Source: Aeriscardovia sp. (lineage in GTDB: Bacteria; Actinomycetota; Actinomycetes; Actinomycetales; Bifidobacteriaceae). From it: 48,870 nt of DNA. Where the stretch lies: contig JAFNPO010000100.1 in the NCBI GenBank assembly GCA_017386585.1, positions 1 through 48,870 of the forward strand, given 5' to 3'. Shown here piece by piece: positions 34,145 through 41,628 of the stretch. The notes under the pieces were generated by a model. It was not told where the DNA came from and did not search any database. It saw nothing but the letters and a program-made list of their open reading frames with translations. A program made the translations under genes and the position numbers. The stretch's first letter is position 1. Each line of letters opens with the position of its first letter.

Positions 34145-34828
34145 TTAGAACAGGTCGCTGGCGCCTTGACCGGCGGTCTCGACTTCTTCTTCGCCGAAGC
34201 CTTCAGCGCTGGTCGGGCCGCTACCGAATGCCTCGCCGTCCTTCACGAACTGGATGGCGATGATGCGGGCGAACACCTGGTTGGGGATGATCTGACCGTC
34301 GCTGCCCTTGAAGGACTTGCCGGCCACAAATTCCACCTTGGCGTTCACGTAGCAGCCACGATATGGCACCTTGACCTCGTAGCCGAGCTGGTCGGTCACG
34401 TCCATGCCATCCACCAGGCCGCGACCGGCTTCTGTGATCTGCACGAACTTGCCGTTGTGCTTCTTCTGCGTGACCACCTGGGGCTTCTTGTCAGCCTTGT
34501 TGCTGGCCGAGATGAAGAACATGTTCTCGTACTCGGGGCGCACGGTGCCGTCGTCGCTCATCTTGTCGTTGCCGTCACGGATCGCACGGCTGTTGGCAGC
34601 CATGGAGCGGATCATGTTGGCGGCGTTCGCGGGACCCCAGAGCTTGGTGGCGGCTTCCAGCATTGCTGCCTTGCCGATCTTCAGCGCTTCGCTTTCGGGT
34701 TCCATCAGGCCGGTGAACTTGAACTTCGGCGCGCCGCCGTTCATGCCCTCGCCGGGCTTGAAGATGTCGAGCCATGCCGCCCGCAGGCCCTTGAGGATGA
34801 CGGGTTGGGAAGATGCGAAATTGCTCAT
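34145..34828 (-). CDS. DUF2815 ssDNA-binding protein
   Basis: 227 residues. Family features I recognise are the N-terminal SQPVILKGLRAAWLDIFKP, the middle NMIRSMAANSRAIRDGNDKM, and the OB-fold strand segment VKVPYRGCYVNAKVEFVAGK. The C-terminus is acidic and ends GASDLF, like the protein-interaction tail of SSB proteins. It should coat single-stranded DNA in phage replication. A hairpin terminator follows directly. Confidence 0.85.
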   Translation of the reverse strand: MSNFASSQPVILKGLRAAWLDIFKPGEGMNGGAPKFKFTGLMEPESEALKIGKAAMLEAATKLWGPANAANMIRSMAANSRAIRDGNDKMSDDGTVRPEYENMFFISASNKADKKPQVVTQKKHNGKFVQITEAGRGLVDGMDVTDQLGYEVKVPYRGCYVNAKVEFVAGKSFKGSDGQIIPNQVFARIIAIQFVKDGEAFGSGPTSAEGFGEEEVETAGQGASDLF

Positions 34829-34853
34829 GTCTGCGCTTTCAGAGTTTCAGTTT

Positions 34854-36203
34854 TCAGGAAAAAAGATCGCTGTTGTCAGCGGGCGGTACGTCTCCGAACC
34901 CGTCCAGCGCGGTGGCGATGGTCGGTCTCGGGTCAGTTTCTAGGACGATGCTGGGCTTGCCAATGTCCTGTGTGATGAGCGCCTGCAGTCGGTTCCACTG
35001 AGTGGGGCCGAGCACAGGCGGTAGTGTGGGTTCACCTTTCTTGGCCTTGGGCGCCTTCACCAACTTCTCGGCGGTGGTGGGCGAGATGAGCGACTGGGTA
35101 TACATCTGGTCGGTCTTCAGGCGCATCTTCTTCAGCGCGGCCTCGGCCTCGGTCTCGTCAGTCCAGGTGCGTGCACCCTTCTTGCCTTCGACCAGCTTGT
35201 AGGCCACGCCGTCGGCGCGAGCCACGCGCTTGCCTGCCTGCAGCGCCTCGTACACGCGCTCGCCCACCGCCTTCAGCCAGGTGGAGACCAGCGGCACGAG
35301 GCGGTAGGCTTCGCCCAGCTCGATCTCGGCGGGGGTGCGCACCTTGGGCTCGTCGGTGTCGAAGCCTTCGAGCGCGAGGTTCACCACCATCTCCGTCTGC
35401 GCCTTGCAATTGCCGGAGGCGCGGCAGAAGTGGCATGCGTCGGCCGACGGCACGTACTGCGGGTTGGTGCGCGTCTCTTCGGCCTTCTGCCGCAGGAACG
35501 CTTCGACCTCACGCAGCTCGTCAATCGAGCAAGAGTAGGTGCTGAGGTGGCCGATGGCAGGCTGCACAATGGTCATCACCACGTCGCGGATGTCGTAGAG
35601 CAGGCCAAGTTCCTCAATGGTCCCCAGCGCATAGCCTGCCATCTGCAGGTTGGCGCGCACCACTTCGGGTACGGGCTTGCCGGTGATCATGTCCGTGGTG
35701 GCAGGCACGATCACGTCGTAGGCATCCACGCGGCCACGGCCGCCCTTGAGGTCGATGACCTCCACCGTGGTGCCGTAGATCAAGGTCACGTCCGTGCGGC
35801 CGGTGGCACCTTCCTCGCCGGTGAACTGACCGATGGGGACGGCGCGCTCCACAAGCATCTCGGCGCCGGTGAGGGCTGCGCGCTCACGCACGTAGTTCAC
35901 AGCCGTGGTCGAGATGTCGATCAGCTCTTGGTCGATGGTTACGATCTCTTTCGAGAGCGGCCCCGCGCAACCCGGGTTCACCCAGACTTCGCGGCCTTCC
36001 AAGAACACCAGATTTCGCCCCAGATAGCTCTGCGGGTCGATGCTCGGGTCCAACAGCATCTCTTCGAGCATCTGGTGGCAGGCGGTCCCCCGGCGCGCGG
36101 CCTCGTTGCCCTCGTTCGGGACACCCTCCTGGGCACCCACGGACGCGGTGCAGCTCGTCCATCTTGCGGCGCTCGACGGAGAAAGACGGGCATGGTATGT
36201 CAT
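34854..36203 (-). CDS. DUF2800 protein, RecB/Cas4-like nuclease
   Basis: 449 residues from the ATG at 36203, which overlaps the HNH stop (ATGA). The N-terminus LSPSSAARWTSCTASVGAQE then ARRGTACHQMLEEML is the typical DUF2800 start; GRTDVTLIYGTTVEVIDLKG contains the nuclease Asp and the Asp-Leu-Lys that fits a PD-(D/E)xK site. A Cys cluster (CHFCRASGNCKAQ) could hold an iron-sulfur or zinc site. The family occurs beside DUF2815 and DNA polymerase in many phages and is thought to act in recombination. The C-terminus ends DNSDLFS, similar to the DUF2815 tail. Confidence 0.85.
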   Translation of the reverse strand: MTYHARLSPSSAARWTSCTASVGAQEGVPNEGNEAARRGTACHQMLEEMLLDPSIDPQSYLGRNLVFLEGREVWVNPGCAGPLSKEIVTIDQELIDISTTAVNYVRERAALTGAEMLVERAVPIGQFTGEEGATGRTDVTLIYGTTVEVIDLKGGRGRVDAYDVIVPATTDMITGKPVPEVVRANLQMAGYALGTIEELGLLYDIRDVVMTIVQPAIGHLSTYSCSIDELREVEAFLRQKAEETRTNPQYVPSADACHFCRASGNCKAQTEMVVNLALEGFDTDEPKVRTPAEIELGEAYRLVPLVSTWLKAVGERVYEALQAGKRVARADGVAYKLVEGKKGARTWTDETEAEAALKKMRLKTDQMYTQSLISPTTAEKLVKAPKAKKGEPTLPPVLGPTQWNRLQALITQDIGKPSIVLETDPRPTIATALDGFGDVPPADNSDLFS

Positions 36204-36730
36204 GCGTACTCCCACTTATAGCCTTGATAGACACGACTAGCATCGCGCAACGCTAAATGCATGCGGGTGCGATTGAAGCCTGCGCGCCAAGCTGCCACCA
36301 CCGTCAAGAAACCAATCTTGTCGCCGGTAACCGCGTGGGTTCCAACGATGGGGTTCTTTTGGCCTGACCGAGTGCCGAGGACAGTACGAGCGTGCTCCAA
36401 GTTTTCCAGATGTGTCATCCACTCCAGGTTGCCGAGCGCGTTGTCGTGACGAATTCCGTTCTTGTGATTCACAGTCGCTTCTTGGCTATCGCCAAGAAAA
36501 GCGGCAGCAACGAGGCGGTGCACTTTCATGTGCGCAACGGAATCTCCGGCGTAGATCGTAACGAGCCGATAGCCGTCGGCATCGGGGCGGCACCGAAGTA
36601 TTTTTCCGCACACAGGATACGACCGCCCACTGCCCTTGTTGAACACGACGCGATCCACACTTCGGACACGCCCGAGGCTGCTAACCTCATAAAGTGGGTA
36701 GCCCTCAATGGGTTTCCAGATTTCGTCCAT
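36200..36730 (-). CDS. HNH homing endonuclease with NUMOD4 domain
   Basis: 176 residues from the ATG at 36730. EIWKPIEGYPLYEVSSLGRV is a NUMOD4 motif; HRLVAAAFLGDSQEATVNHK with NGIRHDNALGNLEWMTHLEN is the HNH core. The C-terminus (TVVAAWRAGFNRTRMHLALR) resembles a NUMOD1-type helix-turn-helix. Inserted in the replication operon with perfect stop-start overlaps on both sides (TGATG and ATGA), so it does not interrupt neighbouring genes. Confidence 0.9.
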   Translation of the reverse strand: MDEIWKPIEGYPLYEVSSLGRVRSVDRVVFNKGSGRSYPVCGKILRCRPDADGYRLVTIYAGDSVAHMKVHRLVAAAFLGDSQEATVNHKNGIRHDNALGNLEWMTHLENLEHARTVLGTRSGQKNPIVGTHAVTGDKIGFLTVVAAWRAGFNRTRMHLALRDASRVYQGYKWEYA

Positions 36731-36894
36731 CAGTTCACCGCCAAAAAGTAAGTTGCCCCAGCGAGCAGGGCGCCGTGCACCAGCACGCCGAAAATGTCGC
36801 CCTTGTCCATGCCGCCGCTCTCGTTTGCAACGATGAGGTCCAACACAACCGCGATGCCCATGTACGCGAAGACGCACCAGAGGAACGCGGTCAT
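36730..36894 (-). CDS. 54-residue membrane protein
   Basis: Starts at the ATG at 36894 and ends in a TGATG overlap with the HNH gene. Two hydrophobic helices (about 3-22, AFLWCVFAYMGIAVVLDL; about 34-53, IFGVLVHGALLAGATYFLAV) are joined by a polar loop (ANESGGMDKGD). A small early membrane protein of unknown role; superinfection exclusion is one possibility. Confidence 0.6.
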   Translation of the reverse strand: MTAFLWCVFAYMGIAVVLDLIVANESGGMDKGDIFGVLVHGALLAGATYFLAVN

Positions 36895-36897
36895 GAT

Positions 36898-37545
36898 TTA
36901 CAGGCCCAAATCAGCGTCCGCAGCCGGTGCCAGCAGGCCCTGCACGTGCGCCAAGATTTCGGCGTTCTTGTTCAGGTCCTTCAGCGCGGGGACGGTCTTG
37001 CCCTCGCAGCCGAAGTGCTTGAGCACGCCAAGCACCGCCTCACGACCGCCGCTGGGCGCCGTGGACAGTTCCTTGATGGCGCGGAACACCGTGTCCCAGT
37101 CAGCGTCCGAAGTCGCGGCCGAGGCAGTGTCCTGTTGGGCTGTTGCAGAAGGCGCGGAAGTAGCACTGGCTTGGGACGCCGCTGCAGCAGCCGCGTCTTG
37201 GGCCTTTTTTGCGAACTCTGCCTTCTTGGCAAGGTACTGGGCCGAGGACTCAATCTTGAAGGACTGATCCTTGGGGTCTGGGTCGCCGGGCTTCTGGGCG
37301 TAGGCGGTCTGTGTTTCTTCGCTCACCCAGTAGCGCGTGCCCTCGGGGTCGCCGTCCACAAGGTCGGCCTTGGTGGCAGGCTCGTCGGTCTTCTTGGTGC
37401 GGGGCTTCTTGGTCTCTGCGGTAGGCGCTGCAGCAGCGGCTTCAGGGGCGCCGGCCACGGCGGTGATGGTGCCTGCGCTCTGCAGGATGGTGACAAGGGT
37501 CTTCAGCGATGTGTCGATGGATTCCAGGCGGTCTTCGATGTTCAT
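36898..37545 (-). CDS. First gene of the leftward operon, hypothetical
   Basis: 215 residues from the ATG at 37545 with GGAG upstream. A short N-terminal coiled coil (NIEDRLESIDTSLKTLVTIL) is followed by an Ala/Pro/Thr-rich linker, a small beta domain (RYWVSEETQTAYAQKPGDPD), another Ala/Gln linker, and a C-terminal helical domain (WDTVFRAIKELSTAPSGGRE). Proteins of this build often sit next to DUF2800/DUF2815 genes. Function unknown; its position makes it the earliest product of this operon. Confidence 0.7.
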   Translation of the reverse strand: MNIEDRLESIDTSLKTLVTILQSAGTITAVAGAPEAAAAAPTAETKKPRTKKTDEPATKADLVDGDPEGTRYWVSEETQTAYAQKPGDPDPKDQSFKIESSAQYLAKKAEFAKKAQDAAAAAASQASATSAPSATAQQDTASAATSDADWDTVFRAIKELSTAPSGGREAVLGVLKHFGCEGKTVPALKDLNKNAEILAHVQGLLAPAADADLGL

Positions 37546-37590
37546 GAGTGCTCCAGTTTGAAAATTTAAGTTGCTCGGTGAGCGGACTGA

Positions 37591-37619
37591 AGTGTATGCG
37601 AAATTTCGCGTTTGCGTAA
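37591..37619 (-). promoter_or_regulatory. Predicted promoter of the leftward replication operon
   Basis: On the minus strand TTACGC (37619-37614), a 17-bp spacer and TACACT (37596-37591) put the start of transcription near 37584, about 40 bases before the first gene. The spacer contains a perfect 12-bp palindrome at 37598-37609, which makes it a good candidate for repression. Confidence 0.55.
37598..37609. promoter_or_regulatory. Palindromic operator candidate GCGAAATTTCGC
   Basis: A perfect 12-bp palindrome fully inside the spacer of the leftward promoter. A dimeric repressor bound here would block RNA polymerase. Similar palindromes lie in the spacers of the promoters at 42329 and 43261. 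Confidence 0.55.
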
Positions 37620-37623
37620 TACC

Positions 37624-37704
37624 CGACAAAAGTTTGTGACCTTTTGCGAAAAAACTTGTCGTTGTTCACACTTGTCGGTAAAGTTCAGTTGTCAGTAACG
37701 ACAA
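37624..37704. promoter_or_regulatory. Cluster of TTGTCG/CGACAA half-sites
   Basis: CGACAA occurs at 37624-37629 and 37699-37704, and TTGTCG at 37656-37661 and 37672-37677. TTGTC at 37689 pairs with GACAA at 37700 as an inverted repeat. ACTTGTCG is repeated 16 bp apart. The cluster covers the region between the divergent promoters and looks like a multi-site operator for a second regulator. Confidence 0.5.
37656..37684 (+). promoter_or_regulatory. Predicted promoter of the rightward early operon
   Basis: TTGTCG, a 17-bp spacer and TAAAGT place the start of transcription near 37691, about 31 bases before the first rightward gene at 37722. Both boxes overlap the TTGTCG half-site cluster, so this promoter is probably regulated. 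Confidence 0.5.
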
Positions 37705-37721
37705 ACCAACGAAAGCACCAG

Positions 37722-37940
37722 ATGACCCGCAAACTCACCGTCAGCACCAAGTGGCTCGAAATGGCCGCCATCAAGCTGGAGATCGACGCGCAGGACTCCC
37801 TGCACACCTGGATCGTCCTCGGCCAAACCCACCGCTACTGCGAAGACTTGGGCAAAGCAGCGATGCTCCGCAAGGCCGCCGGCATCAAGAGCATCGCCGA
37901 GCGCCGCGAGTTTCTTCGGATCAACGGTGTGACGGCCTGA
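37722..37940 (+). CDS. First rightward early gene, hypothetical
   Basis: 72 residues from the ATG at 37722; an upstream in-frame start would precede the predicted transcription start. TRKLTVSTKWLEMAAIKLEI then a helical C-terminus (AAMLRKAAGIKSIAERREFL). The ribosome site is weak (GAAAG). First product of the rightward operon, so possibly a regulator, but no helix-turn-helix is evident. Confidence 0.6.
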   Translation: MTRKLTVSTKWLEMAAIKLEIDAQDSLHTWIVLGQTHRYCEDLGKAAMLRKAAGIKSIAERREFLRINGVTA

Positions 37941-37942
37941 TC

Positions 37943-38167
37943 GTGAAGATCATCGCCACCACCCACCGCGTGCGCCGGTGGACGCGCAGCGACTGCACCG
38001 GTTTTCAGGTGCTTGAGCGCGTCACCCGCGTGCTCGGTATGCCTATCTGGTGCCGCGAAATCGACCGCGAGGACGTGCCGAGCTGGGCCTTCATCCAGCG
38101 CGCATGCCTTGGCGAAACCGACTGGGAATCGCGCCTGTTCAAAGACTATGCACACCTGCTCGCCTGA
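37943..38167 (+). CDS. Small hypothetical protein
   Basis: 74 residues from a GTG at 37943, two bases after the previous stop. KIIATTHRVRRWTRSDCTGF, then MPIWCREIDREDVPSWAFIQ. No ribosome site is evident, so it may depend on reinitiation after the upstream gene. Function unknown. Confidence 0.5.
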   Translation: MKIIATTHRVRRWTRSDCTGFQVLERVTRVLGMPIWCREIDREDVPSWAFIQRACLGETDWESRLFKDYAHLLA

Positions 38168-38213
38168 TCGTGCCGCCAAAGACAAACCTCTCCGTTCCAA
38201 CTGAAAGCACCCC

Positions 38214-38396
38214 ATGAAATTCCTAAACCCTTTCCGCAAACCCTCCCCCAAGGAACTGGCCCAGCGCGAGCTGGAAGAAGCCCAGCGCCAACTCCTGGCG
38301 GCTCAGTCCAGCGCGGACTACGCCCGCCGCATCGCCGAGTACAACGGCGACCGCATCAAGCGGCTGACGGCGTTCTTGAAGAAGGAGGGTGTGTGA
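38214..38396 (+). CDS. 60-residue helical protein
   Basis: KFLNPFRKPSPKELAQRELE then EAQRQLLAAQSSADYARRIA: a basic N-terminus that could touch membrane or nucleic acid and a long coiled-coil-like helix. This type of short protein is common in phage early regions. Its stop overlaps the next start (TGATG), with AAGGAGG in its last codons serving the next gene. Confidence 0.65.
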   Translation: MKFLNPFRKPSPKELAQRELEEAQRQLLAAQSSADYARRIAEYNGDRIKRLTAFLKKEGV

Positions 38397-38578
38397 TGGA
38401 GACGGTAACTCTCTGGCTCCTGATCACCGTTGGCGGGTACTACGGACATGAGGCGACCGTGGTCGAACGATTCCCCACCGTTGAGCAGTGCGAGCATGTG
38501 CGCAAATCCATCCCGTTTTCAAATGAATCTCTGCGGAAGGGGACGCGCTGCGTCGAAGCCAAGGTGTTGCGCCCATGA
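38396..38578 (+). CDS. Small protein with N-terminal hydrophobic segment
   Basis: 60 residues from the ATG at 38396 (AAGGAGG upstream). METVTLWLLITVGGYYG is a membrane anchor or signal sequence; the rest (TVVERFPTVEQCEHVRKSIP) has two Cys that could form a disulfide. Probably periplasmic or inner-membrane, matching the lipoprotein encoded next. Confidence 0.62.
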   Translation: METVTLWLLITVGGYYGHEATVVERFPTVEQCEHVRKSIPFSNESLRKGTRCVEAKVLRP

Positions 38579-38766
38579 CCGCCCGCACCACCACTATCCT
38601 GCTGCTCGCCCTGGCACTGGCCGGCTGCTCTGAGGACAAGATCAAAGCCATGGAAGCTATCAACGAGTTCTGCAAGAAGAACAACGGCGAGCTGACCACG
38701 GTGTTCGAACACGGAACGTTTGGCAGCAAGCTCACGTTCGGCTGCACTGCGAGGGCCTACCCATGA
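38575..38766 (+). CDS. Small lipoprotein
   Basis: 63 residues with a signal peptide and lipobox LALAGC (lipidated Cys18). The mature part has two further Cys (Cys33, Cys56) likely to form a disulfide. The start overlaps the previous stop (ATGA). Small phage lipoproteins expressed early often block receptors or act in superinfection exclusion; this is inference from type and place. Confidence 0.7.
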   Translation: MTARTTTILLLALALAGCSEDKIKAMEAINEFCKKNNGELTTVFEHGTFGSKLTFGCTARAYP

Positions 38767-39101
38767 CCGCCCCCCGCCGCAACAACGCCAAGATCACCCT
38801 GCGCATGCAGACCGCGCTGAAGGCCAAGGGGCACACCTACGACGACCTGGTGCTGGTCTCCGGCCTGGCAAAAGAGTCGGTGGCCCGCTGGGTCAAGCAG
38901 ATGCGCGAGCTGGGTGTGGTGCGCATCTGCGCATGGAACGACGACGTGCGGGGTCGCCGCATCGTGCCGGTGTTCCAGTGGGGCACCGAACCCGACCTGC
39001 CGCGCCCCGGGCGCCGGTGGACAGCCGCCGAGACGATGGCGCGCATGCGTGCGCGGCGTCGGGCCGAGAGTTCGATGGTCAGCCTGGAGGACACGTTATG
39101 A
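38763..39101 (+). CDS. Winged-helix DNA-binding protein
   Basis: 112 residues. KGHTYDDLVLVSGLAKESVA then RWVKQMRELGVVRICAWNDD is a helix-turn-helix plus wing; the C-terminus is a basic helix (RRWTAAETMARMRARRRAES). It shares layout and the ICAW motif with the protein at 30012-30356 on the other strand. Likely an early regulator; four-base overlaps on both sides. Confidence 0.7.
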   Translation: MTAPRRNNAKITLRMQTALKAKGHTYDDLVLVSGLAKESVARWVKQMRELGVVRICAWNDDVRGRRIVPVFQWGTEPDLPRPGRRWTAAETMARMRARRRAESSMVSLEDTL

Positions 39102-39265
39102 CGATGGACGAATTTGATGAAGCCATTCGTGAAGCCAAGGTGGAAAAGCGGTCGGCCAAGCGGGATTTCGGAAAAAGCAGCCCTGAGTTCGCTGAGGCAA
39201 AGGAGGCGTTGGCCGCACTCAAGGACGCGCGTGACTTCGAGTTTCTTCACGGGGAAGGCACATGA
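39098..39265 (+). CDS. 55-residue charged helical protein
   Basis: Starts at the ATG at 39098 with GGAGG upstream and ATGA overlap. MTMDEFDEAIREAKVEKRSA then KEALAALKDARDFEFLHGEG: mostly helix, acidic N-terminus, basic middle. Function unknown. Confidence 0.6.
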   Translation: MTMDEFDEAIREAKVEKRSAKRDFGKSSPEFAEAKEALAALKDARDFEFLHGEGT

Positions 39266-39384
39266 CTATCCCACCCACCAGCACCTACTACGCCAAGGCG
39301 TTCTGTGTGAAGTGCCTCACCGACCGCAACCGGACGGGCGGGGTGTGGCGCAACCGGATGTTCTTCTGCGGGGGTTGCAAATGA
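39262..39384 (+). CDS. 40-residue zinc-finger protein
   Basis: Begins at the ATG at 39262 (ATGA overlap). CVKCLTDRN and FFCGGCK give two C-x2-C pairs about 20 residues apart, a minimal zinc ribbon. The overlaps on both ends support it as a real gene. Function unknown. Confidence 0.6.
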   Translation: MTIPPTSTYYAKAFCVKCLTDRNRTGGVWRNRMFFCGGCK

Positions 39385-39584
39385 AAAGCACGACGCACGA
39401 ACGCTTGGCTGCGTGTCGCCGTGTGACCGAACACCCACCTGCTGCGGTGCGCGCCGTTGTCGCCACCATCGAACGGGTGACAGAGGTCCGCATTCGGTTG
39501 TTGACCTGTCTGATGCGCAAAAAACGTTGGGATGGAGACCTCGCGGTCGCGTTTGTTCGGGCAAACGGGGACGTGTGGCGTTGA
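39381..39584 (+). CDS. Small hypothetical protein
   Basis: 67 residues from the ATG at 39381, overlapping the zinc-finger stop. KSTTHERLAACRRVTEHPPA then VRAVVATIERVTEVRIRLLT: helical with a basic C-terminus (RKKRWDGDLAVAFVRANGDV). Function unknown. Confidence 0.58.
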   Translation: MKSTTHERLAACRRVTEHPPAAVRAVVATIERVTEVRIRLLTCLMRKKRWDGDLAVAFVRANGDVWR

Positions 39585-39850
39585 TCCTACGCTGCCCTGA
39601 ATGTCGAACCCGACGCAAGTCGTTCGACCTGTTCACGAAGCACCTGCGTGAGACCGGGCACCGCGTCTGCAACTGCGGGGGTTACTGGTATCCCCACCGC
39701 CCTGGCTCACCGTACTGCGAGCAGAACGCCATGAGCGCTGTCCGCATCGCCGCTCGTCAGGAGGGGATCACCGCCGACGAGTTACTGGAAATTGCGGTCG
39801 ATTGCGCTTGGGAAAAAGCCGGTCGGCCGTTTACAAAATGGAGAGATTGA
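39575..39850 (+). CDS. Small Cys-rich protein
   Basis: 91 residues if it starts at the GTG at 39575; a TTG at 39581 that overlaps the previous stop is equally possible, and no ATG lies nearby. LILRCPECRTRRKSFDLFTK then HRVCNCGGYWYPHRPGSPYC gives a zinc-ribbon-like set of Cys residues. The C-terminus is helical (EGITADELLEIAVDCAWEKA). Function unknown; the start is uncertain. Confidence 0.58.
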   Translation: MALILRCPECRTRRKSFDLFTKHLRETGHRVCNCGGYWYPHRPGSPYCEQNAMSAVRIAARQEGITADELLEIAVDCAWEKAGRPFTKWRD

Positions 39851-39852
39851 TC

Positions 39853-41628
39853 ATGACGAATGAAGAACACGACAGACCAGCAGCACCAAAGGGCGGGGCC
39901 TATGCGGAGCTGCCTGAGCCCACGCCAGATGAACTGCGAGCCATAGTACGCAAAGCACGCAAAGCACGCGACAGCTCTGGCAGCGCAAGCGACGACTGCG
40001 GCTCTGCCGCTTATGTGCTTTACGGGTGGCGCGCGGCAATTCGCGCATACCATGGGCAAGCACCAGCCTCCCGCATCACGGTCGAACAGGTTGAAGACGC
40101 CATAGGGCTGCAATCCACGGCATGGGACACCATCGGCGCCGAAAAAATCGTGGAAGCGGTGTTGCGATTGGCAAATGGGCAAGCACCAGCCGGGGCGACG
40201 AACACCAAGACGCACGCTCTACTGAGCACGATGATCGGCCTGTTCTTGAGAGCAAAGGAGAAGATTGGCTACCAACCCGGCAGTGCGATTGACAAGACGG
40301 TGGCCGAAGCCGTCGAGCATTTGAAGGACTGGCCCTACCCAGAAACCGCCACGGCACAGGCGGCACCAGCCGCAGGGGCGTGGATTGAGCGCTGGTACGG
40401 CTCTGGCGGCAAAGATGGCTACGAGGGCTGGAGCATCGTGAACAAGGAAGGCCGTGGCCTTGTCTCGTACCTTGGGCGGAATGTCGAATCCGGTGCGGTC
40501 ACTGAAATCGTGATGGCCCACAACGCTACCCTGGCCGCCCCCACGGCACAGGCGGCACCAGCCACCACCGACTTCACGACGCTTAGTGCGGCGGTGCGAG
40601 CCATCCGGCAGGCCATCGAGTTGATCGGCGAGCCTGCCGATGACCGCATGCGCGCTGCGAGGCGCGTGCTGCGCGGCGCGGTGATCGTCGCGGAGGATTC
40701 TGGCGAGTTGGCGGCACCAGCCGCTGGCGCAGTTGCGGGGCCTGTCGAGACGATAAAGTTCTCGGACGGCTCCACAGCGGATCCGGTGGAGAAAGCGCGC
40801 CGATACCTCAACGCCATGGCCGACCACCGCATCAATAGCCAGTATTTCTTCGATGATGGCTGGCCGAAAAAGGAGAGTGCAATCGATGCAATGGCGACGT
40901 TGGCTGTCTTGGAGCAACTCGCCGCAGCGCCCACCCCAGCCGCCCAGGCAAACAGCCAGCCAGTGCCAGCTGAGGTTGCTGACGCCATGGCCGATAGCCA
41001 ATACCTCGCCGGTGTTTCCGCTGGGTGGAACGCAGCAAATGCAGACGACCCCAACGCGGCGCTGCAAAAGCTCCACGAATCACGCGCTGGATACCTCAAG
41101 CCACTGAGCGCATCCCGTGCCCCGGCAGACAGCGTGACGGCACCAGCCGCTGGAGCAGTAACGGGGCCGCTGGACAGTCTCGCGCTGATGAAGGTTGTGA
41201 TGCAGGCTGATGAAGCGCTGTCAGGTCGTTGCACCAGAGGCACTACGAATTGGGCAGCAGCCATCGGCAAGGCAGTTCAACGCGCCGTTGTCGCCGCCGC
41301 ACCCCAGCCAGCACCCCCGGCAGACAGCCAGCCGTCCAGCTTTGGAAGCCCTGAACTGCAGGCGATGATTCTTGCGCGCTGCGCGGAGAAGGACAAGGCA
41401 GACAGCGTGCTGGAGGATGCGGCGCGGTGGTTTTCCGAGCGCGACAACGTGCTGCACTCATTCTGGGTGCTTTTGGGTGAAGCAGAAACCCAAGCGGACA
41501 ACGACAACAACCCACTGCTGAAACACCAAGTCGAAGGGTTCTATCGCCAGTGGAACGCACTAAACGGAAGCGCGCTGGAGCCCCGCTGGGTGACTCGCGC
41601 AGCCCGCAAGCAAGGGGGCGCCCAATGA
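39853..41628 (+). CDS. Modular Ala/Pro-linked mosaic protein
   Basis: 591 residues from the ATG at 39853 (GGAGAG upstream). It consists of about six short globular modules joined by Ala/Pro linkers that repeat almost word for word (TAQAAPA, AAPAAGAV, TAPAAGAV, APPADSQP). Recognisable modules include YGWRAAIRAYHGQAPASRIT, EKARRYLNAMADHRINSQYF, DSQYLAGVSAGWNAANADDP and WFSERDNVLHSFWVLLGEAE. Similar modules occur as separate small accessory ORFs in other phages. No enzyme motif or membrane segment is visible. Function unknown. Confidence 0.8.
   Translation: MTNEEHDRPAAPKGGAYAELPEPTPDELRAIVRKARKARDSSGSASDDCGSAAYVLYGWRAAIRAYHGQAPASRITVEQVEDAIGLQSTAWDTIGAEKIVEAVLRLANGQAPAGATNTKTHALLSTMIGLFLRAKEKIGYQPGSAIDKTVAEAVEHLKDWPYPETATAQAAPAAGAWIERWYGSGGKDGYEGWSIVNKEGRGLVSYLGRNVESGAVTEIVMAHNATLAAPTAQAAPATTDFTTLSAAVRAIRQAIELIGEPADDRMRAARRVLRGAVIVAEDSGELAAPAAGAVAGPVETIKFSDGSTADPVEKARRYLNAMADHRINSQYFFDDGWPKKESAIDAMATLAVLEQLAAAPTPAAQANSQPVPAEVADAMADSQYLAGVSAGWNAANADDPNAALQKLHESRAGYLKPLSASRAPADSVTAPAAGAVTGPLDSLALMKVVMQADEALSGRCTRGTTNWAAAIGKAVQRAVVAAAPQPAPPADSQPSSFGSPELQAMILARCAEKDKADSVLEDAARWFSERDNVLHSFWVLLGEAETQADNDNNPLLKHQVEGFYRQWNALNGSALEPRWVTRAARKQGGAQ

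Noticed and set aside
32607..34148. Plus-strand open frame of 513 codons
   Set aside because: Mostly antisense to the family A polymerase, low-complexity Leu/Gly/Ala product without recognisable motifs or a ribosome site.
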